Positions 1-8,285 of a stretch of 64,000 nucleotides of DNA are shown piece after piece (position 1 is the stretch's first letter; every line of letters begins with the position of its first letter). Source of the stretch: Belnapia mucosa (lineage in GTDB: Bacteria; Pseudomonadota; Alphaproteobacteria; Acetobacterales; Acetobacteraceae); the NCBI RefSeq assembly GCF_016775475.1, contig NZ_JAEUXJ010000003.1, forward strand, positions 62,001 through 126,000, given 5' to 3'. Made by a program: the position numbers and the translations under genes. Below the pieces are notes generated by a model. It ran no database searches, was not told the origin of the DNA, and saw nothing but the letters and a program-made list of their open reading frames with translations.

Positions 1-673
1 CCTGCAACCGCCGCAGTGGGGAGGCGGCGCGGGGCTCCATCCGCCGGGCCAGCGCCGGGTCGAGCGTCGTCACCGACAGGCAGACATGCACCAGGTTCCG
101 CTTCGCCAGCCGGGTGAGGATATCCAGGTCGCGCAGCACTCCGGCCGATTTGGTCACGATGGTGACCGGATGGCCAAAGCGTTCCAGCACCTCCAGCACC
201 TGGCGGGTCAGCAGCAGGGTGCGTTCGATCGGCTGGTAGGGGTCGGTATTGGAGCCCAGCGCCACCGGCCGCGGCACATAGCCGGGGCGGCGCAACTCCT
301 TCTCCAGCAGGGCCGGCAGGTCGGGCTTGAAGAGCAGCCGCGTCTCGAAATCGAGGCCGGGGGAATAGCCCACGGTCGCATGGCTCGGCCGGGCATAGCA
401 GTAGATGCAGCCATGCTCGCAGCCGCGATAGGGATTCACCGAACGGTCGAAGCCGAGATCCGGGCTCTCGTTGTAGGACAGCGCGCTCCGCGCCCGCTCC
501 TTCAGGAGCGTGGTCGGCAGCGGCGGCAGGTCCGCGAGATCGGCCAGGCCCGCCCAGCCATCATCGAAGGCCTCGCGCGCCGTGCTCTCATAGCGGACGG
601 GCGGGTTCGAGAGGGCGCCGCGGCCCTTGCGCGCGCCGGGCAGGAGGGCGGAAACAGACGATCCGTCCGGCAT
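1..673 (-). CDS. PA0069-family radical SAM protein (3' end outside window)
   Basis: The first 224 residues are present and the C-terminus runs off the left edge. The radical SAM cluster motif CEHGCIYC lies near residues 88-95 in the context YRGCEHGCIYCYARPSH, which is typical of the PA0069/SplB-like group of the radical SAM superfamily. A downstream block GSNTDPYQPIE is also characteristic. ATG at 671-673 is preceded by an AAGGA ribosome site. The family is annotated only generally (a radical-generating [4Fe-4S] enzyme of unknown substrate), so no reaction is assigned. It is divergent from the glycosyltransferase pair to its right. Confidence 0.85.
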   Translation of the reverse strand, partial: MPDGSSVSALLPGARKGRGALSNPPVRYESTAREAFDDGWAGLADLADLPPLPTTLLKERARSALSYNESPDLGFDRSVNPYRGCEHGCIYCYARPSHATVGYSPGLDFETRLLFKPDLPALLEKELRRPGYVPRPVALGSNTDPYQPIERTLLLTRQVLEVLERFGHPVTIVTKSAGVLRDLDILTRLAKRNLVHVCLSVTTLDPALARRMEPRAASPLRRLQ

Positions 674-701
674 GGTGACCGTTCCTTCTCTGTTCTGCAC
701 C

Positions 702-730
702 ACCCTGCCAAGGCACTCCAGCCCTGTCAA
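702..730 (-). promoter_or_regulatory. Possible promoter for the radical SAM gene
   Basis: On the minus strand there is a perfect -35 hexamer TTGACA (725-730), then 17 bases, then CAGGGT (702-707) in the -10 position. The -10 is a poor match to TATAAT, so the call rests on the -35 and the spacing, about 30 bases ahead of the start codon. Confidence 0.3.
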
Positions 731-747
731 GAACATCGTAGGAACGC

Positions 748-1422
748 TTGGTTAAAGACCGCTCAGAACAAAGCCTGACCGTGATCATCCCGACCCTGAA
801 CGCGGCCGGCAGCCTGGGCGGCGTCCTCGCCGCCTGCGCCGGGCTGCCGGTGGTGGTGGTGGATGGCGGCAGCACCGATGGCACGGCGGAGCTGGCGCGG
901 GCCGCCGGGGCACGGCTGGTCGCAGCGCCGCGTGGCCGGGGCGTGCAGCTCGCGGCCGGGGCAGAGGCGGCGGAGGGAGAATGGCTGTTCTTCCTCCATG
1001 CCGATACCCGGCCCGGTCCTGGCTGGCGGGATGCCCTGCGGGCGGCGATGCGCGATCCCGGCCGGGCGCATTACCTCCGCTTCGCCCTGGACGACCCCTC
1101 GCCTGAGGCACGGCGGCTGGAACGGCAGGTCGCCTGGCGCTGCCGGGTGCTGGCCCTGCCCTATGGCGACCAGGGGCTGCTGATCTCGCGCGCGCTTTAT
1201 GACGCAGTGGGCGGCTTCCGGCCCCTGCCGCTGATGGAGGATGTGGATCTGGTCCGCCGCCTCGGCCGGCGCCGGCTGGCCCCGATGCCGGCCGAGGCCA
1301 TCACCTCGGCGGCGCGCTGGCGGCGGGAGGGATGGCGTCGCCGCTCGGCCCGTAACCTGCTCTGCCTCTCGCTCTGGTTCCTCGGCCTGCCGCCGGGGAT
1401 GATCCGAAGGATCTATGGATGA
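748..1422 (+). CDS. TIGR04283-type glycosyltransferase (arsenosugar cluster)
   Basis: Family 2 glycosyltransferase of 224 residues. The N-terminal GT-A fold is shown by VIIPTLNAAGSLGG, the nucleotide-binding VVVDGGSTDGT and a HADT metal-binding acidic motif near residue 85. Length and motifs match the short glycosyltransferases that accompany arsenosugar synthesis genes. The TTG start at 748 is chosen because AGGAA stands just upstream; a GTG at 781 is the alternative but would cut into the first strand. It overlaps the next gene through ATGA, suggesting coupled translation. No arsenic methyltransferase is in view, so the arsenosugar role is family-based. Confidence 0.82.
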   Translation: MVKDRSEQSLTVIIPTLNAAGSLGGVLAACAGLPVVVVDGGSTDGTAELARAAGARLVAAPRGRGVQLAAGAEAAEGEWLFFLHADTRPGPGWRDALRAAMRDPGRAHYLRFALDDPSPEARRLERQVAWRCRVLALPYGDQGLLISRALYDAVGGFRPLPLMEDVDLVRRLGRRRLAPMPAEAITSAARWRREGWRRRSARNLLCLSLWFLGLPPGMIRRIYG

Positions 1423-1988
1423 AGGGCGATGCGGTGATCCTGTTTGCCCGCGCCCCGCGGCTCGGCACCGTGAAGCGGCGGCTGGCGCGGGAGGTGGGGG
1501 ATGTCGCGGCGCTCCGCTTCCATCGCGGGCAGGTGGCGCGGCTGGTGCGGCAGCTCGGCCGGGACCGGCGCTGGCGGCTGGTGCTGGCGGCGACGCCGGA
1601 CCGGGCGCGCTGGCGGGCCGGGGTGGCGCTGCACCCCCAGGGCGGGGGCGATCTCGGCGCACGGATGGCCCGCGCCCTCGGGCGGCACCGGCGGGCGGTG
1701 CTGATCGGCAGCGACATCCCCGGCCTCGGCACGGGCGATATCGCCGCGGCCTTCCGGGCGCTGGGGCGGGCGGACGCGGTCTTCGGCCCCTCGGAGGATG
1801 GGGGCTACTGGCTGGTCGGCTTCGGGCCGCGGCGGCCGGAGCGGCCCTTCGCCCGCATCCGCTGGTCCAGCGAGCATGCGCTGGCCGATACCCTGGCGAA
1901 TTTCAGCCGGCACCGGGTGGCGCTGCTGCGGCGGCTGCGGGACGTTGATAGCGCGGCGGATCTGCGGGAGGTCGGGCAGTGGCGGTGA
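1419..1988 (+). CDS. DUF2064 / TIGR04282-type glycosyltransferase (arsenosugar cluster)
   Basis: A 189-residue protein of the DUF2064 group, which has a nucleotidyltransferase-like GT-A fold. It begins MKGDAVILFARAPRLGTVK, the usual family N-terminus, and contains LIGSDIPGL and FGPSEDGGYWLVG, both hallmark blocks. It partners the preceding glycosyltransferase in many genomes. The start overlaps the upstream stop by ATGA and its own end overlaps the start of the ClC gene by ten bases, so the three genes probably form one transcript. The substrate is not determined by the sequence. Confidence 0.85.
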   Translation: MKGDAVILFARAPRLGTVKRRLAREVGDVAALRFHRGQVARLVRQLGRDRRWRLVLAATPDRARWRAGVALHPQGGGDLGARMARALGRHRRAVLIGSDIPGLGTGDIAAAFRALGRADAVFGPSEDGGYWLVGFGPRRPERPFARIRWSSEHALADTLANFSRHRVALLRRLRDVDSAADLREVGQWR

Positions 1989-3325
1989 ATCTGCGGCGTC
2001 TGCGGCGCATGCCCCTGGTCTCGCCCCGGCTCTGGCGGCGACGGCTGATGGCCTGGACGGGGGCGTTGCTGGTGGCACTGGCCGCCATCCTCTTTGCCTG
2101 GGCGGCGGACGGGGTGCATGAGCTTTTCACGGCGCTGACCGGGCCGCAGCCCTGGCTGGTCTTCCTGCTGGCGCCGGCCGGGCTGGCGCTCTCGGCGGCG
2201 CTGACCCGCCATGTCTTCCCCGGTGCCCAGGGCAGCGGCATCCCGCAGGTGATCGCGGCGCTGCACATGCAGGACCCCCGGCTGGTGGACCGGATCCTGG
2301 CCGTGAAGATCGGCTTCGGCAAAGTGGTGCTGACCCTGCTCGGCCTGCTCGCCGGCGGCTCGATCGGGCGGGAGGGCCCGACGGTGCAGGTCGGCGCCAC
2401 CATCATGCATGCGCTCGGGCGGCGGCTGGCGCTGCCGCGGCCGGAGCTGCAGCGCGGCCTGATCCTGGCCGGCGGGGCGGCGGGGGTGGCGGCCGCCTTC
2501 AACACGCCGCTGGCCGGCGTCGTCTTCGCCATCGAGGAGCTGAGCCATTCCTTCGATGCGCGGGCTACGGGGACGACGCTGATCGCCGTCATCATCGCCG
2601 GCATCGCCTCCATCGCCCTGGTCGGGAACTACGCCTATTTCGGGGTGAGCGAGACGCAGCTCGCCTTCGGTGCCGGCTGGGCCGCGGTGCTGGCGGCGGG
2701 GCTGCTGGGCGGGCTGCTGGGTGGGGCTTTCAGCGCCCTGCTGGTCCGCGCCGCGGCCGGGCTGCCGGGCCTTGCGGGGCGGCTGGTCGGGCGGCATCCG
2801 GTCGGCTTCGCCGCGCTCTGCGGCCTGGCGCTGGCCGTGATCGGCTGGGCCTCGGGCGGGACCACCTATGGCACCGGCTATGCCGAGGCGCGCGGGCTGG
2901 TCGAGGGCGGGGCCGCGCTGCCGGCGGCCTTCGCGCTGTGGAAATTCCTGGCGACACTCGTCTCCTATCTCAGCGGCATCCCGGGCGGCATCTTCGCGCC
3001 CTCGCTCTCGATCGGCGCCGGGCTCGGCCATTGGCTTTCGGTGCTGATGCCCTTCGCCCCGGCCGGCGCCGTCGTCCTGCTCGGCATGGTCGGCTATTTC
3101 GCCGGGGTGGTGCAGGCGCCGATCACCGCCGCCGTCATCGTCATGGAGATGACGAGCAACCAGGCGATGATGATCCCGCTGATGGCGACCTCGATGCTGG
3201 CCTATGGCGTCTCCCGCCTGGTCTGCCGCAGGCCGCTCTACGGTGCCCTGGCGCGGCGGTTCCTGCTGGCGCAGGAGCGGGGGCGTGGCGGGATGCGCAG
3301 CCCGTTGGGCGAGGCCGGAGGTTGA
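1979..3325 (+). CDS. ClC-family chloride/proton antiporter
   Basis: Integral membrane protein of 448 residues with the ClC selectivity motifs in order: GSGIPQV (about 85-91), GREGPTVQVG (about 130-139) with the gating glutamate E132, and GGIFAPSLSIGAGLG (about 336-350). The pair E186-E187 in AIEELSHSF matches the proton-transfer glutamate position of E. coli ClcA. An antiporter rather than a passive channel is therefore likely. The GTG start overlaps the upstream gene by ten bases; ATG at 2009-2011 would give a slightly shorter N-terminus. No CBS domains follow. Confidence 0.92.
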   Translation: MAVNLRRLRRMPLVSPRLWRRRLMAWTGALLVALAAILFAWAADGVHELFTALTGPQPWLVFLLAPAGLALSAALTRHVFPGAQGSGIPQVIAALHMQDPRLVDRILAVKIGFGKVVLTLLGLLAGGSIGREGPTVQVGATIMHALGRRLALPRPELQRGLILAGGAAGVAAAFNTPLAGVVFAIEELSHSFDARATGTTLIAVIIAGIASIALVGNYAYFGVSETQLAFGAGWAAVLAAGLLGGLLGGAFSALLVRAAAGLPGLAGRLVGRHPVGFAALCGLALAVIGWASGGTTYGTGYAEARGLVEGGAALPAAFALWKFLATLVSYLSGIPGGIFAPSLSIGAGLGHWLSVLMPFAPAGAVVLLGMVGYFAGVVQAPITAAVIVMEMTSNQAMMIPLMATSMLAYGVSRLVCRRPLYGALARRFLLAQERGRGGMRSPLGEAGG

Positions 3326-3339
3326 GGGCCGCTGAGGGA

Positions 3340-3418
3340 TTTTTTGCCTTGGACAGGAGGGCGGCGCAGCCGATGCTGGTTGCATCGGCAAGCCGGTCGA
3401 CGCATCCAAGGCGAAAAA
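3340..3418. repeat. Structured intergenic element: 14-bp outer and 8-bp inner inverted repeat
   Basis: TTTTTTGCCTTGGA (3340-3353) pairs with TCCAAGGCGAAAAA (3405-3418) over 14 positions with a single G-U wobble. Inside lies a perfect 8-bp stem, GCCGATGC (3369-3376) with GCATCGGC (3382-3389), closed by TGGTT. The whole could be a MITE-like remnant, a structured RNA, or a bidirectional terminator after the ClC gene. It ends 55 bases before the DJ-1/PfpI start. No flanking target duplication is evident. Confidence 0.6.
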
Positions 3419-3473
3419 GACCCGGCGGACCGACCCGACCGGCCTTGCCCAACGGGCTTCAGGAGGACCCGCC

Positions 3474-4163
3474 ATGACCGCGCCGCTTTCCATCGGATTC
3501 CTGTTATTCCCGAAGCTGACGCAGCTCGACTTCACCGGCCCCTATGAGGTGATGAGCCGGCTGCCGGGCGCGCAAGTCCGGCTGATCTGGAAGGAGGCGG
3601 GGCCGGTCCGGGCCGATACGGGTCTCAGCATGCTGGCTGATACGGCCATGGAGGGCTGCTCGCAGCTCGATATCCTCTGCATCCCCGGCGGGCCGGGGGT
3701 GGCGGCGCTGATGGAGGATGAGGCGGTCCTCGCCTTCCTCCGCGCCCAGGCGCCGGGGCTCCGCTACCTTACCTCGGTCTGCACCGGGGCGCTGGTGCTA
3801 GGGGCCGCGGGGCTGCTGAAGGGCCGCCGGGCGACGACCCATTGGGCCAGCCATGATTTCCTGGCCGCGCTCGGGGCGGAGCCGGTACAGGCGCGGGTGG
3901 TGCGGGACGGCAACCTCGTCACCGGCGGCGGCGTCACGGCGGGGATCGACTTCGCCTTGACCATCGCCGCCGAGATCGCTGGGCCGGAGGTGGCGCAGGC
4001 GATCCAGCTCCAGATCGAATATGCCCCCGCCCCGCCCTTCCAGGCCGGGCGGCCGGAGACGGCGCCCGCTTCCGTGCTGGAGGCAGCCCAGGCACGCGGC
4101 GCCGGGATGCGGGCCGAGCGGGAAGCGTTGGTGGCCCGGGTGGCGGCCCGGCTGGCGGCCTGA
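3474..4163 (+). CDS. DJ-1/PfpI family protein, isonitrile hydratase-like
   Basis: A 229-residue glutamine-amidotransferase-like protein. The nucleophile elbow SVCTGALVLG carries C103, followed by the RATTHW block and GGGVTAGIDFAL. These are shared with isonitrile hydratase InhA and with the N-terminal domain of GlxA-type regulators, but there is no AraC domain here. The ATG follows AGGAGGACCCGCC, a strong ribosome site. Cytoplasmic; the true substrate is unknown. The MFS gene begins 53 bases downstream. Confidence 0.85.
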   Translation: MTAPLSIGFLLFPKLTQLDFTGPYEVMSRLPGAQVRLIWKEAGPVRADTGLSMLADTAMEGCSQLDILCIPGGPGVAALMEDEAVLAFLRAQAPGLRYLTSVCTGALVLGAAGLLKGRRATTHWASHDFLAALGAEPVQARVVRDGNLVTGGGVTAGIDFALTIAAEIAGPEVAQAIQLQIEYAPAPPFQAGRPETAPASVLEAAQARGAGMRAEREALVARVAARLAA

Positions 4164-4215
4164 GCCTGCCCGGGGGCGGTTGCCCCGTGCTGCGGTGCAG
4201 CGCACAGTTGGGGCA

Positions 4216-5421
4216 ATGGCCTTCGATCCGATCACGCCGCCCCCTCCGCCAGCCGAACCCGTCACCGATGTGCGGCGGCTGATCCTGCTGCTCGGCATTT
4301 CCTGCTTCGCCGGGGCCTTCGGCGGGCGGGTGCTGGACCCCTTCGTCACCACCATCGCCGGGGAATTCACCGCCCCGGTGCGGGAGGCGGCGCTGCTCGC
4401 CAGCGCCTATGCCCTGCCCTTCGCGCTGATCCAGCCGATCCTCGGCCCGATCGGCGATGCGGTGGGCAAGCGGCGGGTGATCCAGGCGGGGCTCTGCTGC
4501 CTGACCCTGTTCTGCCTCCTCGCGCCGCTGGCGCCGAGCCTTGGCGTGCTGCTGGCGCTGCGGGCGCTGGCCGGAGCGGCGGCGGGCGGGATCATGCCGC
4601 TGACCCTGGCGGCGGTCGGCGATGCGGTGCCGATCCAGGGGCGGCAGGTGGCGCTGAGCCGGTTGCTGGTCTTCTCCATCGTCGGCCAGATCGCGGGCGG
4701 GGCACTGGCCGGGGCGCTCGGGCCGCTGATCGGCTGGCGCGGGCTGATGCTGGTCTGCGCCGGACTCGCCGCCGCCGCGGCCGTGGTCATGCTGACCATC
4801 CCGCTGAGCCGGGTGCCGGAGCCGCGTGGCCGGTTCGACCCGGTGCGGGCCATCCGGCGCTACCGCGCCATCCTCGCCCTGCCGCAGGCGCGGCTGCTCT
4901 ATGCGGCGGTGGCGATCGAGGGGGTGCTGATCTTCGGCACCTTCCCCTATTTCGCGCCGATGCTGGAAAGCCGGGGCTTCACCGGGGAATTCGGCGCGAC
5001 CGCCGAGGCGGGGATGACGGTCGCCGCCTTCGGCCTGGGCGGGGTGGTCTATGCCATGGTGGCGCGGCCGCTGCTGGCGCGGCTCGGCCAGGGGCGGATG
5101 GTGGTGCTGGGGGGCGGGCTGGCGGCGCTGGCGCTGCTGGGCTTCGGCCTGGCGCCCTCGGTCGTGGTCTTCATCGCCTCCGGGCTGGCGCTCGGGACCG
5201 GCTTCTACATGATCCACAACAGCATCCAGACCCGGGTGACCGAGCTGGCGCCGGAAGCGCGCGGTTCGGCCGTCGCGCTGCATGCCTTCCACTTCTTTAC
5301 CGGCCAGTCGCTGGGGCCGGTGCTGGTGGGGCTGGCGATGGCGGGTGTCGGCCCGGCGCCGGCGATGGCCGTGGCGGCGGTGGCGATCCTCGCCCTGGCG
5401 CTACGCCTGAAGCGCCGGTAG
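4216..5421 (+). CDS. MFS transporter (drug/sugar efflux type)
   Basis: A 401-residue major facilitator with twelve predicted hydrophobic segments. The first half contains the loop motif GPIGDAVGKRRV, a variant of the MFS motif A between helices 2 and 3. ATG 4216 is chosen because helix 1 (LILLLGISCFAGAFGG) follows about 20 residues later; the longer open frame upstream overlaps the DJ-1 gene. The 3' end overlaps panE tail to tail by 21 bases. The cargo cannot be read from the sequence. Confidence 0.85.
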   Translation: MAFDPITPPPPPAEPVTDVRRLILLLGISCFAGAFGGRVLDPFVTTIAGEFTAPVREAALLASAYALPFALIQPILGPIGDAVGKRRVIQAGLCCLTLFCLLAPLAPSLGVLLALRALAGAAAGGIMPLTLAAVGDAVPIQGRQVALSRLLVFSIVGQIAGGALAGALGPLIGWRGLMLVCAGLAAAAAVVMLTIPLSRVPEPRGRFDPVRAIRRYRAILALPQARLLYAAVAIEGVLIFGTFPYFAPMLESRGFTGEFGATAEAGMTVAAFGLGGVVYAMVARPLLARLGQGRMVVLGGGLAALALLGFGLAPSVVVFIASGLALGTGFYMIHNSIQTRVTELAPEARGSAVALHAFHFFTGQSLGPVLVGLAMAGVGPAPAMAVAAVAILALALRLKRR

Positions 5422-6342
5422 GCGCCCGGCCTCGCGCCGCTGTTCGTAGGCCTTGGCGTGGATATAGCCGGCCTCGTGCAACTCATGCGGGATGCCGGCC
5501 GCCTTCGCCGCATCGAGCAGGAAGCCGAGGATATGATCCGCCTCGATCCGCCCGCCGGCCTCGAGGTCGCGGAGCATGGAGGCCGCATAGGTGCCGGCCG
5601 GATCGGCGAAGAGGCGCTGGTAGTCCGCGATGAAGCCGGGGCGGACCGGATGGCCGTTGGCGGCGGCGATGGCGGCGTTTCGGTCGAGGATGCGGTGCAT
5701 CAGGGCGACGCCGCCAGGGGCGCGGGCGATCTCGCCGGTATTGGCGCGCATCAGCACGGTGCCGAGGGCGCTGGTGCCGAGATGGACCAGCTTCTCCCAC
5801 ATCCGCGCCATGATGTCGGGCACCGCCTCGGCGACCATGCCCTCGGCGCCGGAAGCGAGCGTGGCCAGGGCCTGGGCGCGGGGCGAGAGGCTGCCATCCA
5901 GCTCCCCGAAGGTCAGCCAGCGCCAGTCGTTCAGCTGGCGGACCACCCCGGCCGGGGTCAGCGTCGCCTGGATCTTGGCCAGGCCGCCGAGGACCTGGCC
6001 CTCGCCGAATTCCCGGCACAGGCGGTCGATATGCGCGAGGCCGTTGAGCACGGGCAGCACTGCCGTGCCGGGGCCCATGGCGGGGCGGATGGCCTCGATG
6101 GCGGCATCGAGGTCATAGGCCTTGCAGGTGAGGAGGACGAGGTCGAAGCCCGGCTCCGCCGCGAGCAGCGTGCGGACGGAGAGGCGGGCATTGCCGAAGG
6201 GGCTCTCGATGACGAGGCCCTCCGCCGCCAGCTGAGCCTGCCGGCGGGGGCGGACGAGGAAGGCGACCTCCGCCCCGGCCTGGGCCAGGCGGCCACCGAA
6301 ATAGCCGCCGAGGGCGCCGGCGCCGAGGCAGAGGATGCGCAT
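5401..6342 (-). CDS. panE: 2-dehydropantoate 2-reductase family protein
   Basis: NADPH-dependent ketopantoate reductase (ApbA/PanE family), 313 residues. The Rossmann motif GAGALGGYFG is at residues 7-16, CKAYD lies in the middle of the N-terminal domain, and NGLAHIDRL matches the conserved NG block. The C-terminal helical domain has EKLVHLGTSALGTV. Genomes often carry several paralogues acting on other 2-keto acids, so the pantothenate role is likely but not certain. The start codon overlaps the stop of carD through TGATG, implying translational coupling. Confidence 0.87.
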   Translation of the reverse strand: MRILCLGAGALGGYFGGRLAQAGAEVAFLVRPRRQAQLAAEGLVIESPFGNARLSVRTLLAAEPGFDLVLLTCKAYDLDAAIEAIRPAMGPGTAVLPVLNGLAHIDRLCREFGEGQVLGGLAKIQATLTPAGVVRQLNDWRWLTFGELDGSLSPRAQALATLASGAEGMVAEAVPDIMARMWEKLVHLGTSALGTVLMRANTGEIARAPGGVALMHRILDRNAAIAAANGHPVRPGFIADYQRLFADPAGTYAASMLRDLEAGGRIEADHILGFLLDAAKAAGIPHELHEAGYIHAKAYEQRREAGRLPALQA

Positions 6343-7289
6343 CAGCCGGCCTTCAGATGGTCCAGCAGCTTGGTCGTCGCCGCGGCCTTGTCGGTGCGGT
6401 CGATGGCGGCGAGCTCGGCGGCGAGGCGGTCCATCGCCTGCTCGTAGATCTGCCGTTCGGAGAAGGACTGGTCGGGCTGGCCGGCATTGCGGTGCAGGTC
6501 GCGCACCACTTCCGCGATGGCGACCGGGTCGCCGCTATTGATCTTTGCCTCGTATTCCTGGGCGCGGCGGGACCACATGGTGCGCTTGATGCGGGCGCGG
6601 CCCTTCAGCGTGTCCAACGCCTCCTTCATCGAATCCGGCGCCGCGAGCTTGCGCAGGCCCGAGGAGGCGGCCTTGTTGACGGGCACGCGCAGCGTCATCC
6701 GGTTCTCGTCGAAGGTGACGACGATGACCTGGAGGGTGAGGCCGGCGGCGGACATGGACTCGATGCCCTGGACGGTGCCGACCCCATGGGTCGGATAGAC
6801 GACATGGTCGCCGGCTTTGAATTCCACGGGTTTCGAAGGCTGCCTGGGAGGGATGGAGGGATGGGTGTCGCGCCGCGCCAGGGGCGGGCCGACTGGCGGG
6901 GCGGGGCTGCTGAGCGAGGGCTCAACCTTGGTGAGGACGGGCATGGGTGGCGGCACGGGCGCGGCGGCCTGGGCCTCGGCGAGGCCGGGCTTCGCGGCCG
7001 GCGGTTTGGGCGGCGGTGCCGGCTTGGCGGCTTCCTGCTTGGGGGCTTCGGTCTTGGGCGCCGCGGGCTTCGCGGCCTCGACCTTCATCGGGGCGGGCTT
7101 GGCCGCGGCCGGCTTGGCCACCGGTTTCGCCGCGGGCTTGGCGGCCGGCGCTTCGGCCGCCGCGACCTTGGCGGGGGCTTTCGCCAGGGCAGCCGCGACG
7201 GCACGCGGCTTCGGGGTGGCCGGGCTGGCGGCCTTGCGTCCCGGCGCGGGCTGCGGGCCCGGGGACTTGGCGCGAGCGGGTGGCTTCAT
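6342..7289 (-). CDS. carD: CarD/CdnL-family transcription factor with long basic tail
   Basis: A 315-residue protein. The C-terminal 160 residues form the CarD domain, beginning FKAGDHVVYPTHGVG near residue 157, which binds RNA polymerase beta and stabilises open complexes. The N-terminal 150 residues are low complexity, rich in Lys, Ala and Pro (AKPAAKPVAKPAAAKPAP-like repeats), and resemble histone H1 tails. The start ATG at 7287-7289 has AGGAG 11 bases upstream; an in-frame GTG at codon 155 could start a bare CarD but lacks a clear ribosome site. panE is translationally coupled downstream. Confidence 0.88.
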   Translation of the reverse strand: MKPPARAKSPGPQPAPGRKAASPATPKPRAVAAALAKAPAKVAAAEAPAAKPAAKPVAKPAAAKPAPMKVEAAKPAAPKTEAPKQEAAKPAPPPKPPAAKPGLAEAQAAAPVPPPMPVLTKVEPSLSSPAPPVGPPLARRDTHPSIPPRQPSKPVEFKAGDHVVYPTHGVGTVQGIESMSAAGLTLQVIVVTFDENRMTLRVPVNKAASSGLRKLAAPDSMKEALDTLKGRARIKRTMWSRRAQEYEAKINSGDPVAIAEVVRDLHRNAGQPDQSFSERQIYEQAMDRLAAELAAIDRTDKAAATTKLLDHLKAG

Positions 7290-7490
7290 ACCGGCGTCAT
7301 CTCCTGCGTCGCTGGCCCTGCAAGCCGAGCACCGAAGGGGGGCGCGCTCGGCTGGCCAGGGCCAGGACATGTCATCGGCTCAGGACAGGTCCGGTTCTCT
7401 CAAGGCGCCAAGGCTTTGCATGCGGGCCCGGAACGGGCACCCGCGAGCCTCGGTCCGTCCTCGCGGGCCGTCCATGCCATCACACTGTAA

Positions 7491-7519
7491 CCAATAGCAT
7501 TATTTTTGGGATGTGTCAC
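7491..7519 (-). promoter_or_regulatory. Possible carD promoter
   Basis: In the unusually AT-rich stretch between fdxA and carD, the minus strand reads GTGACA (7514-7519), 17 bases, TATTGG (7491-7496). The -35 matches five of six positions and the -10 three of six. It would leave a leader of about 200 bases before carD. The rest of the 284-base gap (7290-7573) shows no gene. Confidence 0.35.
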
Positions 7520-7573
7520 CTGCTCGTCCCGAGAGGGCAGGACTGTCCCAATTTCGAGACGGCCGGCCTTGGC

Positions 7574-7906
7574 TCAGGGCTTGCCGGGGCTGGGGCTGAA
7601 CATCTCCCGCTTGCCGGGCTTGTCCTTCCACTCATCGGCATCGGCCGGCGGCTCCCCCTTGCGGGTGATGTTCGGCCATTCCGCCGCATAGGTGCGGTTG
7701 AGCTCGGCATAGGGCGCGGCACGGTCGTCGCTGTCTGGGACGATCGCCTCGGCCGGGCATTCCGGCTCGCAGACGCCGCAGTCGATGCACTCGTCCGGAT
7801 GGATCACCAGCATGTTCTCGCCGACATAGAAGCAGTCGACCGGACAGACCTCCACGCAATCCATGAACTTGCACTTGATGCAATTTTCGATGACGACATA
7901 GGTCAC
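7574..7906 (-). CDS. fdxA: 7Fe-8S ferredoxin FdxA
   Basis: A 110-residue ferredoxin with nine cysteines spaced as in FdxA/FdI proteins: C9, C12, C17, C21, C25 in the N-terminal half, then [11 protein letters not shown]. This pattern binds one [3Fe-4S] and one [4Fe-4S] cluster. A GTG start at 7904-7906 gives MTYVVIENC, the usual family N-terminus, with GGGGA eight bases upstream; the longer frame upstream is not needed. Cytoplasmic electron carrier. The C-terminal 35 residues are charged and Pro-rich, as in relatives. Confidence 0.95.
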   Translation of the reverse strand: MTYVVIENCIKCKFMDCVEVCPVDCFYVGENMLVIHPDECIDCGVCEPECPAEAIVPDSDDRAAPYAELNRTYAAEWPNITRKGEPPADADEWKDKPGKREMFSPSPGKP

Positions 7907-7979
7907 GGCAGGCAGTCCCCGGAGCCAGGCTGAACGGCAGGGGCGAGACATGGACCGCCACGGGCCCGCTGTCCAGAAG

Positions 7980-8282
7980 CTAGCCTGTGGACCCTGCTGA
8001 GATGTCTTCGAATAGCTGCTGCGCCTCGCTGGCCGGGCCGCGCCGGTCCGCGAGAGCCAGCACGCGCCAGACCCGCACCACCCCCCGCTCGGCGCTGCCG
8101 AGGGCGAAGGTCAGCACATCGCCGGGGCGGAGCTTGTAATGCGGCTTGTCGGTCGGCTGGCGGTTCACCCGGACCCCGCCGGTCTCGACGATCCGGGAGC
8201 AGGCGGCGCGGGTCTTGGCCACCCGCGCGCACCAGAGCCATTTATCGAGCCGCTGCCAGTCCTGGTCCTCGGTCTCGGCCAC
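7980..8282 (-). CDS. S4-domain RNA-binding protein (HslR-like)
   Basis: A 100-residue protein with an S4 fold from about residue 10: [19 protein letters not shown], then [19 protein letters not shown]. This matches the heat-shock-linked HslR/YrfH family, which binds stalled 50S subunits carrying nascent peptide. It starts three bases after the stop of the helicase gene, so the two are almost certainly co-transcribed, linking both to RNA or ribosome handling. Confidence 0.9.
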   Translation of the reverse strand: MAETEDQDWQRLDKWLWCARVAKTRAACSRIVETGGVRVNRQPTDKPHYKLRPGDVLTFALGSAERGVVRVWRVLALADRRGPASEAQQLFEDISAGSTG

Positions 8283-8285
8283 GGC

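Noticed and set aside
1805..3535. 576-codon open frame antisense to the ClC gene
   Set aside because: Low-complexity Arg/Gln/Pro translation opposite a clear membrane protein.
7290..7573. Small RNA or riboswitch between carD and fdxA
   Set aside because: An AT-rich patch and a short CCTGC/GCAGG stem exist, but nothing matches a known structure; only a weak promoter is called.
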